Shown here: piece by piece, positions 6,837 to 13,329 of the stretch
Layout of the letters: every line of letters begins with the position of its first letter
Position numbering within the stretch: the stretch's first letter is position 1
Origin: Omnitrophica bacterium RIFCSPLOWO2_01_FULL_45_10b
GTDB lineage: Bacteria > Omnitrophota > Omnitrophia > Omnitrophales > Danuiimicrobiaceae
DNA: 21,721 nt
Direction of reading: 5' to 3'
NCBI GenBank assembly: GCA_001804205.1
Contig: MHFM01000009.1
Span: 1 to 21,721 of the forward strand
Position numbers and translations under genes: made by a program
Notes under the pieces: model-generated
Databases searched by the model: none
Told to the model about the DNA's origin: nothing
The model's input: the letters and a program-made list of their open reading frames with translations, nothing else

Positions 6837-7972
6837 CGAACCGTAAAAAAACTCGGACGATTCAAATCGGCAATGTTTCTGTGGGAGGCGATAGCCCGGT
6901 ACGCATTCAATCCATGTGCACAACGCCTACCCATGATGTGGAGGCCACGGTCGCCCAAATTCAAGAACTCACCGAGGCGGGTTGTGAAATTATTCGGGTA
7001 GCATGCCCTACGGAGAAAGATGCAAATTCACTTGGCGCTATCCGAAGCCGCATTAAAATTCCGCTCGTTGCCGATATTCATTTTAATTACCGTTTGGCTT
7101 TAATTGCGCTCGATCAAGGGATTGATAAATTGCGTTTAAATCCGGGCAATATCGGATCGCGCGACCGTATTGAAGCTGTGGTCAAAAAAGCAAAAGAACG
7201 GCGTGTTCCCATTCGAATCGGTGTCAACGGAGGATCGCTTGAAAAAGATATTCTTGAAAAATATGGACACCCGGTACCGGAAGCGCTTCTTGAAAGCGCA
7301 AAGCGCCACGTTCAAATTTTAGAATCACTCGATTTTTATGACATCATCCTTTCTTTGAAGGCAAGCGATGTTCCTACCATGGTAGCGGCTTATCGATTGG
7401 CATCCGAGGCTTTTGATTATCCGCTTCACTTGGGCGTTACCGAAGCCGGGACACTGCTCCGCGGATCCGTTTACAATGCAATTGGAGTCGGCACACTTCT
7501 TCAAGAGGGAATCGGCGATACGATTCGGATTTCACTTTCAGCCGAGTCCGTTGAGGAAGTCAAAGTGGCGCGTTTTGTTTTGGAAGCTTTGGGTCTTCGC
7601 AAATTCGGCCCGCGCGTTGTGGCTTGCCCCAGCTGCGGCCGTGCTGAGGTAGATGTATTTAAACTCGCCAATGAAGTAGAAACCCGCGCGATGAAGCTGA
7701 AAGACCCCATGACCATTTCTGTTTTGGGTTGCGTGGTCAACGGCCCCGGCGAAGCTCACGAATCCGATTTTGGGATTACGGGCGGTAAGGAAAAAGGAAT
7801 GATTTACGTCGACGGGAAACAAGAGCGCGTTGTGTCTGAGGAAAAACTTGTTGATCAGTTATTTGCCGAAATTGAAAAGAGAAAAAAACCTTCAAGTCAT
7901 CCTGAGCGTCTGCCCAGCAGAACGGCGGATCCGCCGTCACGGGTGGCGGAAAGCGAAGGATCGGCCACATAG
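6818..7972 (+). CDS. ispG: 4-hydroxy-3-methylbut-2-enyl diphosphate synthase IspG
   Basis: Penultimate enzyme of the MEP isoprenoid pathway, reducing methylerythritol cyclodiphosphate to HMBPP with a [4Fe-4S] cluster. It shows the TIM-barrel opening (TRTIQIGNVSVGGDSPVRIQSM), PLVADIHFNYRLAL, LRLNPGN, the cluster Cys pair ACPSCGR (Cys270, Cys273) and Cys305 in GCVVNGPGE. The start at 6818 follows GGTGAT; an ATG at 6815 and a GTG at 6809 are alternatives. The product is 384 residues. The final 26 or so residues (HPERLPS onward) and the TAG stop are supplied by a palindromic repeat, and the first residues by another inverted repeat, so both ends are altered. Isoprenoid output would feed the menaquinone side chain, fitting the mqn genes next door. 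Confidence 0.96.
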   Translation: MSNSNGANRKKTRTIQIGNVSVGGDSPVRIQSMCTTPTHDVEATVAQIQELTEAGCEIIRVACPTEKDANSLGAIRSRIKIPLVADIHFNYRLALIALDQGIDKLRLNPGNIGSRDRIEAVVKKAKERRVPIRIGVNGGSLEKDILEKYGHPVPEALLESAKRHVQILESLDFYDIILSLKASDVPTMVAAYRLASEAFDYPLHLGVTEAGTLLRGSVYNAIGVGTLLQEGIGDTIRISLSAESVEEVKVARFVLEALGLRKFGPRVVACPSCGRAEVDVFKLANEVETRAMKLKDPMTISVLGCVVNGPGEAHESDFGITGGKEKGMIYVDGKQERVVSEEKLVDQLFAEIEKRKKPSSHPERLPSRTADPPSRVAESEGSAT

Positions 7973-8000
7973 ATTCTTCGCACTGCGTGCTCAGAATGAC
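7896..8000. repeat. GTCATCCTGAG-type repeat with an inner palindrome, over the ispG stop
   Basis: The ends GTCATCCTGAG (7896-7906) and CTCAGAATGAC (7990-8000) match the copies at 4354 and 9109. This copy is about 45 bases longer because of an inner segment containing the perfect palindrome ACGGCGGATCCGCCGT (7922-7937) and a CTGC/GCAG mini-hairpin (7910-7920). The ispG stop codon at 7970-7972 falls inside it. Confidence 0.88.
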
Positions 8001-8012
8001 ATTTCTAAAAAT

Positions 8013-9107
8013 ATGAACCGCTTGTTCCACAATTCAAAACTTCAAGACATTCAAGAAAAGATAGATTCGGGCGAACGTCTCGATTTTGAGGACGGTATCC
8101 GGCTGTTTCAATCAAACGACCTTCCTTTCTTGGGCGCTTTGGCCCATCAGGTACGCGAACGCCTCAATGGAAAAAGAGTTTATTATTCCATCAATCTTCA
8201 TTTAAACCATACAAATGTCTGTACCGCCCATTGTGTTTTTTGCGCCTTCGCGCGCAGGCCCGGCGAGGAAGGCGGTTATACATTTTCACTCGACCAAATT
8301 CGCGCCAAAGTTACCGATACGGTAGAGCGCTTTCATATTAATGAAGTTCATATCGTCGGTGGCCTTAATCCGGAATTGGGAATGGATTATTACACTGAAA
8401 TGTTTCATTCGATTCGCAAGGACCATCCCCATTTGTATATCAAGGCGTTAACGGCGGTTGAAATTGATGATTTGGCGAAACGTTTCAATTTATCGTGGCA
8501 GGAAGTGCTGAGCCAATTTAAAGAAGCAGGACTCAATGGGCTTCCGGGAGGCGGCGCTGAAATTTTCAATGAGCCGCTGCGCAGGAAAATTTGTGATGAA
8601 AAAACGACTTCTAAGGACTGGATTGAAATCCATAGAACGGCGCACAAAATGGGAATGCCGACCAATTGCACCATGCTTTACGGACATATCGAATCCATCG
8701 AAGACCGTATCGATCATATTTTGAGACTTCGCGCCCTTCAAGATGAAACGCACGGTTTCCAATCTTTTATCCCTCTTTCTTTTAATGCCGAAAATACGCC
8801 ACTTGAGCGAAAAGGTGAGCCGGGCGGGTATACGGATTTAAAAATATACGCCATCTCGAGGCTTCTTTTTGATAATGTGCCGCATATCAAAGTGCATTGG
8901 ACCACGCTCGATCTTAAAATGGCGCAAGTGAGCCTTTCCTTCGGCGTGGATGATGTGGGCGGAACCAATTTGAACGAAAAAATTATGCATGACGCCGGCA
9001 ATGAAACACCGATTGACCTTTCTGAGGCTTCATTAAGGTCATTGATTGAACAAGCGGGTTTCGAGCCGGTTTTGGTGGATAGTTCTTACGCAGTTGCAGC
9101 AAAATAA
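8013..9107 (+). CDS. mqnE: Aminodeoxyfutalosine synthase MqnE
   Basis: Radical SAM enzyme of the futalosine menaquinone pathway that joins the SAM 5'-deoxyadenosyl group to 3-[(1-carboxyvinyl)oxy]benzoate. The 364-residue product has the cluster motif C70-TAH-C74-VF-C77 in HTNVCTAHCVFCAFARRPGEEG, then HIVGGLNPELGMDYY, IKALTAVEID, LPGGGAEIF, MPTNCTMLYGHIE and SFIPLSF, all MqnE-like. I chose the ATG at 8013; longer in-frame starts would read back through the repeat that ends ispG. No ribosome site is visible before it, perhaps because the repeat ends only 12 bases upstream. It is followed by mqnC; mqnA, mqnB and mqnD are not in the window. Confidence 0.93.
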   Translation: MNRLFHNSKLQDIQEKIDSGERLDFEDGIRLFQSNDLPFLGALAHQVRERLNGKRVYYSINLHLNHTNVCTAHCVFCAFARRPGEEGGYTFSLDQIRAKVTDTVERFHINEVHIVGGLNPELGMDYYTEMFHSIRKDHPHLYIKALTAVEIDDLAKRFNLSWQEVLSQFKEAGLNGLPGGGAEIFNEPLRRKICDEKTTSKDWIEIHRTAHKMGMPTNCTMLYGHIESIEDRIDHILRLRALQDETHGFQSFIPLSFNAENTPLERKGEPGGYTDLKIYAISRLLFDNVPHIKVHWTTLDLKMAQVSLSFGVDDVGGTNLNEKIMHDAGNETPIDLSEASLRSLIEQAGFEPVLVDSSYAVAAK

Positions 9108-9108
9108 C

Positions 9109-9169
9109 TTGTCATCCTGAGGCGGAGCCGAAGGATCTACGAGATTCTTCGCTGCGCTCAGAATGACAA
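9109..9169. repeat. GTCATCCTGAG-type palindromic repeat between mqnE and mqnC
   Basis: TTGTCATCCTGAG at 9109-9121 and CTCAGAATGACAA at 9157-9169 form the inverted ends, with GAAGGATCT and AGATTCTTCG between. It lies wholly in the 74-base gap, leaving the mqnC ribosome site (GGTGGAAG, 9171-9178) intact. Confidence 0.9.
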
Positions 9170-9181
9170 TGGTGGAAGATT

Positions 9182-10369
9182 ATGGATTGGAACACAATCG
9201 AGTATAAAACAAAAAATTCGATCGATTTGACGGAAACGGAAGCCAAATGGCTTCTTGAACAGAGCGAACCGTCTGATTTAGAACGGCTTTACAGTTTAGC
9301 AGATGAAGCGAATGAACGCTTAAACGGCCGTTCGGTAAGTTTTATCCACAATATGAATGTCAACTATACCAATATCTGCGAATATCATTGTACGTTCTGC
9401 GAATTTAAAAAGTCCCCCATTTCAAAGGATGCCTATATTCTTAAGTTTGAGGACATCCGCCACCGAATTGATCATGCTGAAGGCAGGCTTTCCGAGATTA
9501 CATTTCAAGGAGGGCTTTCTCCTGAAGTGAAATTTCAGGAAGTGCTTGAACTTTTGAAGCAAGTGCGGGATGCTTACCCCGACATTCACTTTCATGCATT
9601 CTCACCGGAGGAAATTGATTATTATGCTACCGAAACCGATCAATCTTATCTTGAAACAGTGCAGCAAGCGAAGGAAGCTGGGATGAGTTCCATGTGCGGA
9701 ACAGCTGCCGAAGTTTTGGATGATGAAGTACGGCGCAAAATTTGTTGGGAGAAAATTTCCTCAGATGAATGGTGTGAAATCATTAAAACGGCTCATCAGC
9801 TTGGGATGCATTCCACAGCGACCATTTTATTCGGGCATGTGGAAACCGCGCAGCATGTCGTCAATCATTTTAGGCGAATCAGGGAAGTGCAGCGCGAAAG
9901 CAGAATGATCCCACCACCTATTTTCGGCCCGAAGGGCCTCCTTCCTTCGGAAGGTCCGCTTTCAGCGGAAAAAACAGGTGGTGGGATGATCACGGAATTT
10001 ATTCCGCTTTTGTTCATGCCGGATAAAACCAAATTGGGGCGCGTTGTTGATAAAACGATGGATCGAACCCAATATGCTTTTAAGATGATTGCTACCGCGC
10101 GGCTTTACTTCATGAATGACATTCGGAATATTCAAACAAGCTGGGTTAAACTCGGCTGGGAAAATGCGCTTCGCTCACTTTCTTACGGGGCGAATGATAT
10201 GAGCGGGACTCTTTATCACGAAAATATCACCCGCGAAGCAGGCGGTGAAAATGGCGAATATACGCCCCGCGAAAAATTTATCTCAGAAATTTCTCGGATT
10301 GGAAAAATTCCCGTAGAACGAGATACAATTTATTCATTCCAAAGAAATTCAGTTCTTTCCAGAAATTAA
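9182..10369 (+). CDS. mqnC: Dehypoxanthine futalosine cyclase MqnC (radical SAM) with a 27-residue insertion
   Basis: Radical SAM enzyme expected to cyclise dehypoxanthine futalosine in menaquinone synthesis. It has the cluster motif C66-EYH-C70-TF-C73, ITFQGGLSPE, HIHFHAFSPEEI-like sequence (DIHFHAFSPEEID), CGTAAEVLDDEVRRKIC, STATILFGHVE and TEFIPLLF. At 395 residues it is longer than the usual 350-370. The excess is an in-frame block of 27 residues (about 244-270, proline and glycine rich) encoded by a palindromic element, placed between RESRMI and TEFIPL where family members run straight on. The related F420 enzyme CofH is the main alternative, but pairing with mqnE favours MqnC. Start supported by GGAAG upstream. 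Confidence 0.88.
   Translation: MDWNTIEYKTKNSIDLTETEAKWLLEQSEPSDLERLYSLADEANERLNGRSVSFIHNMNVNYTNICEYHCTFCEFKKSPISKDAYILKFEDIRHRIDHAEGRLSEITFQGGLSPEVKFQEVLELLKQVRDAYPDIHFHAFSPEEIDYYATETDQSYLETVQQAKEAGMSSMCGTAAEVLDDEVRRKICWEKISSDEWCEIIKTAHQLGMHSTATILFGHVETAQHVVNHFRRIREVQRESRMIPPPIFGPKGLLPSEGPLSAEKTGGGMITEFIPLLFMPDKTKLGRVVDKTMDRTQYAFKMIATARLYFMNDIRNIQTSWVKLGWENALRSLSYGANDMSGTLYHENITREAGGENGEYTPREKFISEISRIGKIPVERDTIYSFQRNSVLSRN
9910..9985. repeat. Three-armed palindromic element inserted inside mqnC
   Basis: Outer stem of 16 pairs in 17 positions (9908-9924 with 9971-9987, one A/C mismatch) with termini CCCACCACCT and AGGTGGTGGG. Inside it are three short hairpins, each with a 3-base loop: 9926-9938 (5 bp, loop GAA), 9940-9954 (6 bp, loop TTC) and 9956-9968 (5 bp, loop TTC). 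ATGAT is repeated directly on both sides (9905-9909 and 9986-9990; the match extends to ATGATC). Element plus duplication is 81 bases, which keeps the frame. No second copy was found in the window. Confidence 0.85.
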
Positions 10370-10432
10370 TGGTTCGCATGTTAATTTATACCGCTCCATT
10401 TTTTGGGGTTGCCTTCATTCTTCTGCCTTTTT

Positions 10433-11125
10433 ATGTCTAAAGAAGCCATTCTTGTGATTGAGGATGAGAAAAATATTGCCGAGCTTGTGAAATACAATCT
10501 CGAACAAGGAGGGTTTCGCGTTTTAACGGCAGGAGATGGCGAAACAGGCCTTGATCGCGCCCGCAAGGAAAAACCAATCCTCGTTGTTCTTGATTTGATG
10601 CTTCCTAAAATTGACGGCATTGAAATCTGTAAAATTTTGAAACAAGACGATAAAACTGCTGCGATCCCCATTATTATGCTGACTGCAAAAGGCCAAGAAG
10701 CGGACAAAGTGGTTGGGTTAGAGCTTGGCGCCGATGATTATATGACCAAACCTTTTAGCCCACGCGAATTAGTGGCACGCGTAAAAGCCGTATTGCGCCG
10801 AACCAATGAGAAACCAAAATATAAAGTCCTTAAAGTTGGAAGCCTTGAGCTGGAAGCAGAAAAGCACATTGTAACCTTAAAAGGAAAAGCCATTGAACTT
10901 ACCTCAAAAGAATATGACCTTCTCAAGGCATTATGGGAAGCCCGCGGAAGAGTATTGAGCCGGGATTTCCTTTTGAATCAAGTATGGGGATATGATGAGT
11001 CGCTTAATATCGAAACCCGGACGGTAGACATGCACATCGGGCAGCTCAGGAAAAAGTTAAAATCTGAAGAACACCGTATCATTACGGTAAAGAACGCAGG
11101 ATATCGCTTTGACGACGAGCTCTAG
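10433..11125 (+). CDS. phoB: Response regulator PhoB/PhoP, OmpR family
   Basis: A 230-residue regulator with a receiver domain (1-120: acidic E10-D11, phosphoacceptor D54 in VLDLMLP, T84, K106 in TKPF) and a C-terminal winged helix (about 130-228: LTSKEYDLLKAL, then VDMHIGQLRKKL and VKNAGYRF). It should bind the direct-repeat boxes seen at 12459 and 14876 when phosphorylated by PhoR. The ATG at 10433 gives the canonical N terminus but has no ribosome site; the in-frame TTG at 10403 would add ten hydrophobic residues and is unlikely. It overlaps phoR by 17 bases. The identification as PhoB rests on the adjacent phoR and pst genes. Confidence 0.9.
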   Translation: MSKEAILVIEDEKNIAELVKYNLEQGGFRVLTAGDGETGLDRARKEKPILVVLDLMLPKIDGIEICKILKQDDKTAAIPIIMLTAKGQEADKVVGLELGADDYMTKPFSPRELVARVKAVLRRTNEKPKYKVLKVGSLELEAEKHIVTLKGKAIELTSKEYDLLKALWEARGRVLSRDFLLNQVWGYDESLNIETRTVDMHIGQLRKKLKSEEHRIITVKNAGYRFDDEL

Positions 11126-12413
11126 CATCGTTGTTCCCGCTTTTTTAGTTGGCTTGTTTGTTGGTATTTTTTTACTGCTTTTCCTGACGTTTCTTAACAA
11201 AAAATCCCGCGCCAAACAGCTTGAGCAACTCACCCAAGCCGCAAATCGCTATGCCAAAGGCGATCTTGATCAAAAAATCTCAATAGATCTAAATTCTGAG
11301 CTTCGACCAATTGCTGATTCCATGAATCTAATGGTCGCGGTACTTAAGAGAAGAATTACTGAGATTGAAGGAGAGAAGGCTCAAGTTTCCGCCGTTTTGG
11401 AAAATATGGCAGAAGGAGTGATTGCGGTTGATTCAAGGAAACATGTTGTGATGGCCAACCCGGCGGCTGAGGCTATCTTCGGCATTCGCAAGGGAGATGC
11501 CGTGGGACGCGGCATTCTTCAGGTAGTCAGGAATCAGAAAGTTGATCAAATGATGGATCAAGCCATTCTTAAACAAACGAGCGTGGCGGAGGAAATCGAA
11601 CTTTTTCATCCGGAGAAAAAAACGCTCATGGCCAACGCGGTTGGGGTTGCGAAAAAGGAACGAGCTGTTAGCGGCATTCTTGTTTTCTATGATATCACTC
11701 AAATCCGAAAGCTCGAGAAACTCAGGCAAGAATTTGTTGCAAATGTATCTCATGAACTTCGAACGCCATTAACGTCAATTATGGGATTTGTTGAAACTCT
11801 TTTGAGCGGTGCTATTCAAGAGCCTGATCGCGCAAAACATTTTCTTAAAATGATGGAAGAAGATGCTCAGCGCTTGAAACGCCTCATCGACGGATTGCTT
11901 GAGCTTTCCCGGATTGAATCGCGGGAAATCATTTTGAAGCAGGAACCTATTGATCTAAAAGATGAAATTGCCAAAGTCGTTGCTCAATTTGAGCCTTTCT
12001 TGAAACAGAAAAAAGTTGCCGTGGAAAACAATATCTCAAAACAGGAAACACTTCGAGTGACAGCAGATCGTGATCGGCTCAAGCAAGTTTTAATCAATCT
12101 ACTCGATAATGCGATTAAGTTTAACCGTGAAGGCGGCCGCATTATTTTGAAGGCCGAGCGAAACGGCAATCAAGTAAGAGTTTCTATCGAAGATACCGGT
12201 GTCGGCATTGCCCGTGAGGCAATTCCTCGGGTTTTTGAACGATTTTTCCGCGTTGATGAAGCCCGCTCCAGAGAAGCCGGAGGGGCAGGCCTTGGGCTTT
12301 CTATTGTGAAACATATTATTGAAGCCCATGGCGGAACCGTTTCCTGCAATAGTGAATTAGGAAAGGGATCTCAATTCTTTTTCACGCTTCCTATTCACCC
12401 CGTACGTAGCTAA
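11109..12413 (+). CDS. phoR: Phosphate sensor histidine kinase PhoR
   Basis: A 434-residue inner-membrane kinase. Residues 8-29 form one transmembrane helix and there is no periplasmic sensor domain. A HAMP-like linker (about 35-85), a PAS domain (about 90-195), HisKA with His215 in VSHELRTPLTS, and an HATPase domain with NLLDNAIKFN, EDTGVGIA and GAGLGLSIVKH follow. That architecture is PhoR. The start is a TTG at 11109 with AGG 8 bases before, inside the end of phoB; it is the only start that retains the whole membrane helix. It probably responds to Pst status through PhoU. Confidence 0.92.
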   Translation: MTTSSSIVVPAFLVGLFVGIFLLLFLTFLNKKSRAKQLEQLTQAANRYAKGDLDQKISIDLNSELRPIADSMNLMVAVLKRRITEIEGEKAQVSAVLENMAEGVIAVDSRKHVVMANPAAEAIFGIRKGDAVGRGILQVVRNQKVDQMMDQAILKQTSVAEEIELFHPEKKTLMANAVGVAKKERAVSGILVFYDITQIRKLEKLRQEFVANVSHELRTPLTSIMGFVETLLSGAIQEPDRAKHFLKMMEEDAQRLKRLIDGLLELSRIESREIILKQEPIDLKDEIAKVVAQFEPFLKQKKVAVENNISKQETLRVTADRDRLKQVLINLLDNAIKFNREGGRIILKAERNGNQVRVSIEDTGVGIAREAIPRVFERFFRVDEARSREAGGAGLGLSIVKHIIEAHGGTVSCNSELGKGSQFFFTLPIHPVRS

Positions 12414-12438
12414 TTCCTACAGCTTTCTTGCTCACCCT

Positions 12439-12462
12439 CTCCCTTAGTCAAGGGAGGCTTTT
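12439..12462 (+). terminator. Short hairpin after phoR, possible terminator
   Basis: CTCCCTT (12439-12445) pairs perfectly with AAGGGAG (12450-12456) around the loop AGTC and is followed by GCTTTT. Seven pairs and only four T make it a modest terminator; it separates phoBR from the Pho-box cluster that starts immediately after. Confidence 0.45.
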
Positions 12463-12476
12463 ACCTACATTTTACC
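12459..12476 (+). promoter_or_regulatory. Candidate Pho box before the small-gene cluster
   Basis: TTTTACC TACA TTTTACC is a direct repeat with an 11-base period, the helical spacing used by PhoB and PhoP dimers and close to the TT(A/T/C)ACA-N5 repeats bound by Bacillus PhoP. A similar box precedes pstS. It lies 62 bases before the start codon at 12539. Confidence 0.55.
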
Positions 12477-12538
12477 TTACCGTCAAGAGAAGCTGACATG
12501 ATGGAACTATCATTTCTCATGAACTTAGGAGGTGTGAC

Positions 12539-12754
12539 ATGTTTCTATCAGAACTGATGATGGCAGGCCTTAAGAGACAGCACAATCTTCTGGAAGAGTT
12601 AATTGTTCAGCTTGAAAACAAAACGGCATTGGACGGCGATGATAATTTGTTGTATCAAGATCGGACGCACAGAATCGCTAAAAATTTGAAAGCGCTTAGG
12701 AAAATAAAAGATCAATACGCCATGTATTTAGAATCAATCGCGTACGGGGACTGA
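12539..12754 (+). CDS. Small helical protein of unknown function, paralogue A
   Basis: A 71-residue protein, not recognised. It has no signal peptide, is almost entirely predicted helix with heptad-like leucines (GLKRQHNLLEELIVQL and IAKNLKALRKIKDQY) and is rich in charged residues. It aligns without gaps from residue 1 with the product of 13054-13239, with 21 identities in 61 positions. The ribosome site AGGAGGTG is excellent. It is the first gene after a candidate Pho box, so it is probably induced when phosphate is scarce. A small coiled-coil partner or regulator is possible; no function is claimed. Confidence 0.75.
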   Translation: MFLSELMMAGLKRQHNLLEELIVQLENKTALDGDDNLLYQDRTHRIAKNLKALRKIKDQYAMYLESIAYGD

Positions 12755-12774
12755 ATAAACTTCAGGAGGTTCCA

Positions 12775-13029
12775 ATGATCCTAGAAAAAAACGTTTTGAA
12801 TATGTTGAAGACACAAGATCGACCTGTTGATAATTCGATCCTTCCTGGGCAGAAAAAGCAAATAAGAAAACCTACCAAAAAGCAGTCCTCTTCGAAAAAT
12901 GAACGGCAGCAAAATTCAGAGTTTGATTTTACCGGCCGGGCATTTCAAGCTTGGCTGATTCGATCAGGAATTTCACCGGCGTCGAGTTTACCGGCGCATC
13001 GCATTGGCCTCTATACGGATTTTGTATGA
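12775..13029 (+). CDS. Small basic protein of unknown function
   Basis: An 84-residue protein, not recognised. Residues 25-50 are a lysine, glutamine and serine-rich disordered stretch; the end (FDFTGRAFQAWLIRSGISP) could fold as a short helix. The case for its being real is its AGGAGG ribosome site 5 bases before ATG and its position in a tight row of genes (20 bases after the previous stop, 24 before the next start). Codon use gives no strong support. Function unknown. Confidence 0.6.
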   Translation: MILEKNVLNMLKTQDRPVDNSILPGQKKQIRKPTKKQSSSKNERQQNSEFDFTGRAFQAWLIRSGISPASSLPAHRIGLYTDFV

Positions 13030-13053
13030 ACCGTAAATCGAAAGGCGTTTTTT

Positions 13054-13239
13054 ATGAAGGAAAAGGAATTCATGATTGCGGCGCTAAGAAAACAGCGCGA
13101 TTTGTTGAACGGCCTTGTTTCAGAACTCAGGTCGAAGCGAGAATTGGATCGCACCACATCTACTTTGTACGATCGAGTCACGAAGCAAGTGGAACAGGAT
13201 TTAAAGAAACTTAGAAAATTGAGAAGAGAAGTTTTTTGA
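13054..13239 (+). CDS. Small helical protein of unknown function, paralogue B
   Basis: A 61-residue helical, basic protein paralogous to that of 12539-12754: both start with M-x-x-x-E-x-M, keep A9, L11, Q14, L17, L18, L21, L25, K28, L31, D32, L38, Y39 and T43, and share LKxLRK near the end. The ATG at 13054 (AAAGG, 8 bases before) gives this gap-free alignment; an internal ATG at 13072 also has an AAGG before it. It is cytoplasmic by sequence. The gene stops just before the porin gene, inside the Pho-box cluster. Confidence 0.72.
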   Translation: MKEKEFMIAALRKQRDLLNGLVSELRSKRELDRTTSTLYDRVTKQVEQDLKKLRKLRREVF

Positions 13240-13329
13240 ATGTTAAAGTTCGAGCTTAATCGATTCAATTATAAAAATTTAGTTGGGAGGAACGAAATGT
13301 TAATCACAGAACAAAAGGAGCATCAGAAG

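Noticed and set aside
9908..9987. tRNA gene suggested by the cloverleaf shape in mqnC
   Set aside because: Arm lengths, 3-base loops and lack of T-loop, D-loop and anticodon features do not fit a tRNA, and the region is translated in frame.
10403..10432. Upstream TTG extension of phoB
   Set aside because: It adds ten residues not found in the family and has no ribosome site; the ATG at 10433 gives the canonical receiver start.
12951..13214. Plus-strand open frame of 87 codons among the small genes
   Set aside because: It overlaps two genes with better ribosome sites and the gap-free paralogue alignment; it has no start signal of its own.
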